NCBI GenBank assembly: GCA_964443745.1
Contig: CAYUEN010000025.1
Coordinates: 1-27,523 of the forward strand
Length of the DNA stretch: 27,523 nucleotides
Reading direction: 5' to 3'
From: CAYUEN01 sp964443745
GTDB taxonomy: Bacteria > Campylobacterota > Campylobacteria > Campylobacterales > QNZT01
Shown here piece after piece: positions 22,406-27,523 of the stretch; the stretch's first letter is position 1, and every line of letters begins with the position of its first letter. The notes beneath the pieces are model-generated. The model was given only the letters and a program-made list of their open reading frames with translations. It searched no databases and was not told the origin of the DNA. Made by a program: the position numbers and the translations under genes.

Positions 22406-23735
22406 TGTTCACCTCCCCTTTGGCTGTAACTTCCCAAGTATGGATACCGTTTCGATGGTAGACCGATTCCACACCCATCACCTCTCTCTCTTGTCTGACC
22501 GTAGGCTGGATATGTCCGGCGTCATCGCGCGCGCGGCTGGAGAGAAGCAGCGGCTTGCCTTCGTATTTGTACAGATAGCTGAATCTCGTCCACGATTTGG
22601 GAAGTACCAACCCCTTCAGACTCGCTTCCACCCAATTTTTTCCTCCGTCGAAAGAGATATCGACCCCCTCGATCGTACCCATGCCGCTCCAGGCCAATCC
22701 TTCGATCTCCACGATATCGCCTTTTTTCAGATCGGTCCACGGTTTTTCCGGACAAGGATTGGTGATGACCGAATTGACTTCGAGCGCATAGAAATGCTGG
22801 ATCGCTTTTCCGCTGGGTTTGAGGGCGGTATATTTGGCCGTCTCCTCTTTGGCGTAGAAAGGTTCGCTGGCGAACTCGAGCCTACAGAGCCATTTGACAC
22901 AAAGGTTCCCCTCCCAACCCGGCAGAAGTAGTCGTATCGGATACCCCTGCTCCGGCCTGAGGGCTTCTCCATTTTGTCCCCAGACGATCATCGCATCGTC
23001 CAGCACTTTGTCGATCGGAACCGTTCGTCCCATGTGAGAGTTGTCCGCTCCCTCCGCCAACATCCAGCGCGCGTTGGGTTTGAGTCCCAAGTCTTTGAGG
23101 ATCTCTTTGAGATAAACGCCCGTCCATTGAGCCGAGCTCATCATCCCTTTGGCGAATTGAATCGAGTTGAACTGCGGTCCTCTCCACTCCGGGCCTCCGT
23201 TGGCCGGACACTCGATGAAGTGAATTCTATTGACGCTGGGATAGCGTTTGAGTTCATCCATCGTCAATACCAGTGGTTTTTCGACCAGACCATGAATCAT
23301 CAGACGATGCTCATTGGGATCGATATGGGCGACGCCGCCATGGGTTCGGTTGAAAAAGAGACCGTTTGGCGTGACGATACCCATGGATTCATGAATCGGA
23401 CACATCGCGATGGAGGCGTACCAATTCCCTGAAGAGAGCAATTTGGTATTTCTTCGGATATTGTTGTGTTCATAGGGAGACGGAATTCCGTAGAGATTCT
23501 TCGTAACTGGATCTCCGAACGTCGTACCCCAAGGCTTTTCTTCTATAATAGCAGGATCATCGGCTCTCATCTTTACCGGAGAGACAACGGTCGCTGCCGC
23601 CAGTGCGCCCACTGAGTATGTCAGTGTCTTTCTGAAAAATTCTCTTCTGTCGGTTTGCTTCTCAGTCATCACAGAGTTCGAATCGTTTTCAGAAGAAGCA
23701 TCGGCAGAGTGCATTTTTTCTCTTCTTCCTAACAT
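22386..23735 (-). CDS. soxC: SoxC molybdopterin subunit of sulfane dehydrogenase
   Basis: 449 residues. A twin-arginine signal (DRREFFRK at 29-36 followed by a hydrophobic stretch SVGALAAATVVSP) comes after an unusual 28-residue lead; the ATG at 23735 has a perfect AGGAGG, which supports this long start. The molybdenum-cofactor domain (sulfite oxidase family) has the Mo-ligand Cys176 in FIECPANGG, and the C-terminal dimerisation domain carries WSGMGTIEGVDISFDGG and HTWEVTAKGEV. SoxCD oxidises sulfane sulfur on SoxYZ, allowing complete thiosulfate oxidation without sulfur globules. It heads the operon. Confidence 0.95.
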   Translation of the reverse strand: MLGRREKMHSADASSENDSNSVMTEKQTDRREFFRKTLTYSVGALAAATVVSPVKMRADDPAIIEEKPWGTTFGDPVTKNLYGIPSPYEHNNIRRNTKLLSSGNWYASIAMCPIHESMGIVTPNGLFFNRTHGGVAHIDPNEHRLMIHGLVEKPLVLTMDELKRYPSVNRIHFIECPANGGPEWRGPQFNSIQFAKGMMSSAQWTGVYLKEILKDLGLKPNARWMLAEGADNSHMGRTVPIDKVLDDAMIVWGQNGEALRPEQGYPIRLLLPGWEGNLCVKWLCRLEFASEPFYAKEETAKYTALKPSGKAIQHFYALEVNSVITNPCPEKPWTDLKKGDIVEIEGLAWSGMGTIEGVDISFDGGKNWVEASLKGLVLPKSWTRFSYLYKYEGKPLLLSSRARDDAGHIQPTVRQEREVMGVESVYHRNGIHTWEVTAKGEVNNVQVLS

Positions 23736-23751
23736 CTTTCCTCCTTAAAAT

Positions 23752-23766
23752 CGTTGTCAATCAACG
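23752..23766 (-). promoter_or_regulatory. Inverted repeat at the soxC transcription start
   Basis: CGTTG and CAACG flank 5 nt, just downstream of the soxC -10 box and upstream of its AGGAGG, covering the expected start site. This is a good operator position, though the repeat is short. Confidence 0.35.
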
Positions 23767-23770
23767 CCCA

Positions 23771-23776
23771 ATTATA
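23771..23776 (-). promoter_or_regulatory. -10 box of soxC
   Basis: A perfect TATAAT on the minus strand lies 35 nt before the soxC ATG. The upstream sequence is extremely AT-rich with no clear -35. Confidence 0.55.
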
Positions 23777-23808
23777 CAGACATATTCTTAACAATATATA
23801 AAAAATAT

Positions 23809-23838
23809 AAATATTATATTCTGGACAAATATTATATT
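23809..23838. repeat. Direct repeat in the soxC/thioredoxin divergent promoter region
   Basis: AAATATTATATT occurs at 23809-23820 and again at 23827-23838, an exact 12-nt repeat with an 18-nt period. It lies midway between the two -10 boxes at 23771 and 23887, a natural site for a shared regulator, though AT-richness raises the chance expectation. Confidence 0.4.
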
Positions 23839-23886
23839 TTACGATTTTTCTACAGAAAACATGATACAATTTACAAATCTATATTG

Positions 23887-23892
23887 TATAAT
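23887..23892 (+). promoter_or_regulatory. -10 box of the thioredoxin-pentapeptide unit
   Basis: TATAAT lies 27 nt upstream of the ATG at 23920, divergent from the soxC promoter. Immediately downstream, TAATTATTAATTATCATT resembles a Fur/PerR-type AT-rich palindrome, which is only suggestive. AAAGGAT at 23908-23914 is the ribosome site. Confidence 0.5.
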
Positions 23893-23919
23893 TATTAATT
23901 ATCATTAAAGGATAGACTG

Positions 23920-24300
23920 ATGAAGAAATTCCTACCCTTTCTCTCGCTGGCTGTACTTCTTTGCGCCGGTGAGATACAGTGGTCACACAACTACGACCGA
24001 ACCGTTTCTCTCTCCAAAAAAGAGAAAAAACCGATCTTGATGGTCTATTCCGCGACCTGGTGCCCGGAATGCAACTATATGGAAGAGGTGGTTTTCAAAG
24101 ATCCGAAACTCCAAAACTATATCCAAACTCACTTTTTGCCGCTTTCACTCGACATCACCAAAGATTCTCTACCCGAGAAATTTACCTACAAAGGGGTGCC
24201 GACTTTCTTCGTCATCTCACCCGACAATCGGCAAATAGGAAAATTCGAGGGGAGTGCCGACGCAACCGAACTCATCGAAAAACTGAAGCGATTCCAATGA
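23920..24300 (+). CDS. Periplasmic thioredoxin-like protein (SoxW-like)
   Basis: 126 residues. The signal peptide (residues 1 to about 16, ending near LLCAG) sends it to the periplasm. The thioredoxin fold has the active-site ATWCPEC (Cys48, Cys51), the cis-Pro motif KGVPTFFVI and an N-terminal helix with KKEKKPILMVY. It resembles the small Thioredoxin_7/SoxW group. SoxW-type proteins are thought to reduce disulfides in Sox components, for example on the SoxY carrier Cys. Being divergent to soxC and sharing its promoter region supports that role here, but the assignment is by context. Its stop overlaps the pentapeptide gene ATG as ATGA. Confidence 0.85.
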   Translation: MKKFLPFLSLAVLLCAGEIQWSHNYDRTVSLSKKEKKPILMVYSATWCPECNYMEEVVFKDPKLQNYIQTHFLPLSLDITKDSLPEKFTYKGVPTFFVISPDNRQIGKFEGSADATELIEKLKRFQ

Positions 24301-24791
24301 AGAAGAGCGGTTTTTCACTGTTACTTATCGTAACAGTTCTGGCTGCGTTCGACCCCAAAGATCTGAATGAACTCAGACGTGAACACGAATGCCAGATGTG
24401 CGATCTTACCTCTGCGGATCTGAGGGGGCTCGATCTAAGTAGGGCGAACCTCTCGGAATCGAACCTCTCGGGTGCGAATCTCGCGGGAGCCGACATTCGG
24501 AAAGTCAACTTCTCCCATGTCGATCTCAGCGACGCCAACCTCTCGGGTGCCATCATCAAAGGAGCGAAATTTCCCGACGCGATACTTCATCGTGTCGATT
24601 TCAGCCGCGTGCGGGGGTGGGCCGCCAATTTCATCGATGCGAAGATCGACAGCTGCGATTTCGACGGTGCTGCACTCGGTGGAGCGAAATTCGGCAACAA
24701 CGATCTTACCGATTCCACTTTCGAAGGGGCCATTCTATGGAGAACAATCTATAAAAACGTCAAAGGAATACCGAAACAGAAGAAGAGGTGA
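24297..24791 (+). CDS. Secreted pentapeptide-repeat protein
   Basis: 164 residues from the ATG at 24297, which overlaps the thioredoxin stop by 4 nt; a longer frame from 23979 is a shadow of the thioredoxin gene. A signal-like hydrophobic N-terminus (MKKSGFSLLLIVTVLAAF) suggests export. Residues 31-36 carry a Cys pair (ECQMCD). The body has tandem A(D/N)LXX repeats (SADLRGLDLSRANLSESNLSG and onward, about 37-145) expected to fold as a right-handed quadrilateral beta-helix. One further Cys (about 121) lies in the repeats. Coupling to a periplasmic thioredoxin makes its CxxC a likely redox partner; its job is otherwise unknown. Confidence 0.82.
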   Translation: MKKSGFSLLLIVTVLAAFDPKDLNELRREHECQMCDLTSADLRGLDLSRANLSESNLSGANLAGADIRKVNFSHVDLSDANLSGAIIKGAKFPDAILHRVDFSRVRGWAANFIDAKIDSCDFDGAALGGAKFGNNDLTDSTFEGAILWRTIYKNVKGIPKQKKR

Positions 24792-24797
24792 GGTCCG

Positions 24798-24822
24798 AAG
24801 TCGCGGACTCCCTCCGCGACTT
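24798..24822. terminator. Shared hairpin between convergent genes
   Basis: A perfect 10-bp stem (AAGTCGCGGA / TCCGCGACTT) with a 5-nt loop lies between the pentapeptide gene stop and the DUF3373 gene stop. No long T tract is present on either side, but the position suits termination from both directions. Confidence 0.65.
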
Positions 24823-24830
24823 TGGAAGAT

Positions 24831-26573
24831 TTAGAATCTATATCTGAAATAAACCCTCAGATCCTGCGCCTTGTCGATCGGATCCATACCGAACGCCCTG
24901 GCTTCATCCATCGTCATAGGCACGCCGCTGCCGCCGAAAAAGCCCTGACTACCCGTATATTTGTAATCGATATAGGTATATCTGATCTGCATCGAGAAAG
25001 CTTTCATCAGAGGCTGCGTATAGTAAACCTCGTAGGCGTTACCCCTTGCGGCGAGTTTGGATCCGATCAGCGTATCTTCTCCATACGTGAACGGTCTCCA
25101 ATATTTGCTACCATGATTGTACTCCAGACCGATACGCCCATCGTCCGTAAAAACCGCCGGCATCTGCACACCTACCCAATAGGAGGTACCTGTCTCCTTC
25201 TCGGTAGATCCCATCATTCCGGCTTTCGTCATAAATGCGGCCGCCGCCTGGGGATTCGTTCCCAATTGCTGCATCATAGCTTCGATCGCCTGCTGTTGGG
25301 TCATTCCCTGCTGCATCATCTGACCGATCGCCTGGTTCATCGCATTCATATTCACGGCATCGAGTTTGTTATCCGGATCGGACTGCGACCAACCCAAACT
25401 GACGAAAAACTTGGTATCGTCCAGAAAATCGCTGATACCATCCCCGATACCATCTACCAGCAGAGAAATACCCGCACCACTCATCGCACCGAGATTCTCC
25501 ATTCGCATCGCCGCATTGGGTACCATCGAATCCGATACACCGTTGTTGTCCGTATCCGCAAGTGCGAGCATACCGCTGTTTTCACCCGAACCCATCATAT
25601 CAGGATCCGCCATCACAAAACCTGGAAGGTTCCATCCTTTATAATATTTGGTCATAATTTTGTATTGACCGTCATCATATGGGACAAAAATCAAACCGGC
25701 AAGATCGATATTATCCAAAGTGGTATCGTCTTTAGTATAGTCCCCCATCGAAGCAAATCCGCCGTCCATGTTGAATCTCGCTCTGGCGTTGGAGAGACCG
25801 CGTCCAAAACAGAATTTAATAGACATTCCCGAAACGTTCGTGATCTTTTCCAGGCCGAATTTGAAACTCGCACCGTCAAATTCCATATTGATCAGATGGC
25901 CCATCGGAGAAGCCGGTTTGTCATCGTCTCTGAGGCTTACGAGAAAACCGTTTGTCGAAGGTCTTCGGCCGAAACTCGCGGTCCAACTGGCATCCGTTCC
26001 CAAAAAGCTGTCACCCATATAGAGCCAATATGCCTCTTTGACTCTCACGGTATCGTCGAGTAGATTTTCGTTCAATACCCAGTCGAACGCATCAAAACCG
26101 TATCCGCGCTGTGGCATCCCTCCGTTCGCATAATTTGCGGGTGCGGCACCGTAGGCTTTGTTGAACGACAACTTTCCTTTGAAAATCATACTCGGCGTAG
26201 CGGCAAACTGCATCCCCAGCCAAAGTCTGTTGGAAAATATTCCGTCATTTTTTCGTTTGGCACCGCTGGCGGTCGTATATCTGATATAGTCGTAGGAGGT
26301 TCTGAAATCAATATCCCATTTGATATTGTCAAAAGCATCGTGCGCTTTGACTTCACCGAGTGTTCTTTTGAGCCTTTTGATGTTTTTATTCGCCTTTTTC
26401 AGGCTCTTTTCGAGCTTTTCGATTCGTTTGACAAGCTCCGCATCCCCTCCTTTTTCGACCGTCACCACCTTGACGGCGGGCGCTTTGCTGACAGCCGCCT
26501 CTTTGTCATCCGCATTCGCGCTTACGGCGAATGCCATCACAGCCGCCAGCGACATAGCTACATATCTCTTCAC
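24831..26573 (-). CDS. DUF3373 outer-membrane porin-like protein
   Basis: 580 residues from a GTG start with AGAGGAG. A signal peptide (cleavage near Ala21) precedes a coiled coil (about 44-76, Lys/Glu-rich), then many alternating beta-strands ending in the C-terminal YFRYRF, where Phe580 is the usual outer-membrane insertion signal. This matches the DUF3373 family frequent in Campylobacterota, thought to form beta-barrels. Two oddities: DTDNNGVSD at 340-348 matches a Ca-binding DxDxNGxxD loop, and residues 409-453 form a Met/Gln-rich stretch with MMQQ repeats, probably a surface loop or plug. Substrate is unknown. Confidence 0.82.
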   Translation of the reverse strand: MKRYVAMSLAAVMAFAVSANADDKEAAVSKAPAVKVVTVEKGGDAELVKRIEKLEKSLKKANKNIKRLKRTLGEVKAHDAFDNIKWDIDFRTSYDYIRYTTASGAKRKNDGIFSNRLWLGMQFAATPSMIFKGKLSFNKAYGAAPANYANGGMPQRGYGFDAFDWVLNENLLDDTVRVKEAYWLYMGDSFLGTDASWTASFGRRPSTNGFLVSLRDDDKPASPMGHLINMEFDGASFKFGLEKITNVSGMSIKFCFGRGLSNARARFNMDGGFASMGDYTKDDTTLDNIDLAGLIFVPYDDGQYKIMTKYYKGWNLPGFVMADPDMMGSGENSGMLALADTDNNGVSDSMVPNAAMRMENLGAMSGAGISLLVDGIGDGISDFLDDTKFFVSLGWSQSDPDNKLDAVNMNAMNQAIGQMMQQGMTQQQAIEAMMQQLGTNPQAAAAFMTKAGMMGSTEKETGTSYWVGVQMPAVFTDDGRIGLEYNHGSKYWRPFTYGEDTLIGSKLAARGNAYEVYYTQPLMKAFSMQIRYTYIDYKYTGSQGFFGGSGVPMTMDEARAFGMDPIDKAQDLRVYFRYRF

Positions 26574-26618
26574 GTCTACTCCTCTTTTATAAGTTTTGTT
26601 AATAATATTTCGATTTTT

Positions 26619-26624
26619 ATTATA
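26619..26624 (-). promoter_or_regulatory. -10 box of the DUF3373 gene
   Basis: A perfect TATAAT on the minus strand lies 45 nt upstream of the GTG start. It is well separated from the tpx terminator at 26702-26736 upstream of it. Confidence 0.55.
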
Positions 26625-26701
26625 GTGGCAAATAGATTAAAGTTCTCTAAAAGAGCTAGCGAAAGTAAAATAAAATGGACGGCTGTCACGAAAGAGACAA
26701 C

Positions 26702-26736
26702 AAAAAAAGGCCGCCCGGGACAATTCCCGGGCGGCC
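26702..26736 (-). terminator. Rho-independent terminator of tpx
   Basis: On the minus strand a perfect 12-bp GC-rich stem (GGCCGCCCGGGA / TCCCGGGCGGCC, 4-nt loop, 26709-26736) is followed by seven T (26702-26708). It is a textbook terminator, 27 nt after the tpx stop. Confidence 0.9.
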
Positions 26737-26762
26737 TCTCTCCCCTCGGTATATAGCAGTAG

Positions 26763-27275
26763 TTATCTGGCAGCTTTTGCCGCATCGAGTGCGGCGTCGT
26801 ACGACGGCTCTTCCGTGATTTCAGGAACGATCTCTTTGTAAGTGATTTTCCCCTCTTTGTTCACGACGAAAATCGCCCGGCACGTCACGCCTCTGAGTGC
26901 ACCGTCGGCTACGAGCACACCGTAGTTGTTCGCGAACTCCTTGTTTCTGAAGTCACTGGCGACTGTAAGATTGTCGATCCCCTCCGTAGAGCAGAACCGC
27001 TTGGATGCGAAGGGAAGATCCATCGAGATGACCGTCGTCTTGACACCTTCGAGACCCGCCGCCTTGTCGTTGAACTGTCTGGTTTCCGTAGCGCATACGG
27101 GTGTATCCAGAGACGGTACGACCACAAGAAGCTGAACGCTGTCGGATGGTCCCCCAACCACCACGTCGCTCAGATCTTCGCTGTTGGTTACATATACGAT
27201 CGGTGCATCGTCACCCACATTGACCTCTCTTCCGCCGAGATTGACGACTCCGCCTTTGAGTTTCGTTGTTGCCAT
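26763..27275 (-). CDS. tpx: Thiol peroxidase (atypical 2-Cys peroxiredoxin)
   Basis: 170 residues, usual Tpx length. It reduces hydrogen and lipid hydroperoxides in the cytoplasm or periplasm using thioredoxin. The peroxidatic Cys61 is in SLDTPVCATETR and the resolving Cys95 in KRFCSTEG, at the same positions as in E. coli Tpx. The N-terminus KLKGGVVNLGGREVNVGDDAP and the C-terminal ITYKEIVPEITEEPSYDAAL are typical. There is no signal peptide. AAAAAGGAAAAAAC lies before the ATG, a perfect TATAAT 42 nt upstream, and a strong terminator follows, so it is a single-gene unit. Confidence 0.96.
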   Translation of the reverse strand: MATTKLKGGVVNLGGREVNVGDDAPIVYVTNSEDLSDVVVGGPSDSVQLLVVVPSLDTPVCATETRQFNDKAAGLEGVKTTVISMDLPFASKRFCSTEGIDNLTVASDFRNKEFANNYGVLVADGALRGVTCRAIFVVNKEGKITYKEIVPEITEEPSYDAALDAAKAAR

Positions 27276-27316
27276 GTTTTTTCCTTTTTTCTCTGTTTTT
27301 ATGGTTTACAGAGAGC

Positions 27317-27322
27317 ATTATA
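27317..27322 (-). promoter_or_regulatory. -10 box of tpx
   Basis: A perfect TATAAT on the minus strand lies 42 nt upstream of the tpx ATG. AAGACA lies 19 nt further upstream as a poor -35 candidate. Confidence 0.6.
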
Positions 27323-27424
27323 ACCCATTTAGGATAAAATTTGTCTTAATTAAAGATCTTTTCTCGAATAATTTTATATAATAAGGATAAAGACGGTAGG
27401 GATATTCATATATATTATATTAAT

Positions 27425-27523
27425 TTATATCATAATCCTCGGTGTCACGCTTTGACATCTCTCTTTGCCGGAGTCGTCGTCACATTCAAACTTATGATTT
27501 CGATGGGGTGCAGTCATATCGGG
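27425..27523 (-). other. Possible 3' end of a gene running in from the right edge
   Basis: The sequence changes from very AT-rich (about 27340-27430) to mixed composition at about 27431, suggesting a gene boundary. On the minus strand a frame is open from the window edge to a TAA at 27425-27427 (32 codons, rich in His, Asp and Lys). A plus-strand frame from about 27350 is also open to the edge. Neither is recognisable, so coding status and strand stay undecided. Confidence 0.2.

Noticed and set aside
23979..24296. Upstream extension of the pentapeptide-repeat frame
   Set aside because: It lies out of frame within the thioredoxin gene; the ATG at 24297 begins a signal-like segment and forms an ATGA overlap.
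27350..27523. Plus-strand open frame running off the right edge, with an ATG at 27494
   Set aside because: No ribosome site precedes the ATG, most of the upstream frame is AT-rich non-coding-like sequence, and nothing is recognisable in the few codons available.
1..27523. CRISPR arrays, tRNA or rRNA genes, insertion sequences, phage genes
   Set aside because: No regularly spaced repeats, no tRNA-like cloverleaf with CCA end, no rRNA-like sequence, no transposase, integrase or phage structural motifs were seen on either strand by reading; a dedicated search was not possible.

Overview
The window looks like chromosome of a sulfur-oxidising, chemolithotrophic member of the Campylobacterota (Epsilonproteobacteria; Sulfurimonas, Sulfurovum, Nitratifractor or Hydrogenimonas-like). 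This rests on the split sox module soxCDYZ without soxXAB, a DUF3373 outer-membrane protein of the kind common in this phylum, a histidine kinase with the HQWRQPLN H-box typical of the group, dense gene packing with many 4-nt ATGA overlaps, frequent TTG/GTG starts, and promoters recognisable mainly by a TATAAT -10. No RNA genes, insertion sequences, prophage or CRISPR arrays are visible.

Layout. 1-943: the 3' part of an ammonium transporter gene followed by a PII gene. 1047-4249: a tightly coupled run of a LapB-like TPR/zinc-ribbon membrane protein, rnhA, rnc and aroC, closed by a strong terminator. 4394-5328: two paralogous small secreted Cys-rich proteins, each with its own hairpin terminator; the second has a structured leader with a possible 11-residue upstream ORF. 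5431-6487: a zinc-ribbon methyltransferase convergent with yjbQ. 6671-9125: a sensor kinase and response regulator separated by an AT-rich gap that holds a long imperfect direct repeat. 9122-11186: a secreted cyclophilin, a second PII gene (overlapping the cyclophilin by 44 nt) and a second amt. 11263-15151: phosphohexomutase, methyltransferase, MBL-fold hydrolase and pyrC.

15148-18166 (minus strand): a Lon-like AAA+ protease with a DUF2238 membrane protein downstream; an MOSC-domain protein diverges from it. 18719-23735 (minus strand): soxC-soxD-soxY-soxZ, then an unrecognised protein and a lipoprotein with two DUF302 domains, probably one operon. 23920-24791 (plus strand, divergent from soxC): a SoxW-like periplasmic thioredoxin translationally coupled to a secreted pentapeptide-repeat protein. 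24831-27275 (minus strand): DUF3373 porin-like protein and the peroxidase tpx.

Working together: SoxYZ carries the sulfur substrate, the SoxCD sulfane dehydrogenase oxidises it, and the thioredoxin probably keeps Cys residues in this system reduced. The unknown protein, DUF302 lipoprotein and pentapeptide protein are the most plausible undescribed accessories. Two amt/PII pairs within 10 kb indicate paralogous ammonium uptake and sensing units. The Cys-rich pair with its leader is the most unusual small locus. All functions are inferred from sequence recognition without database searches.
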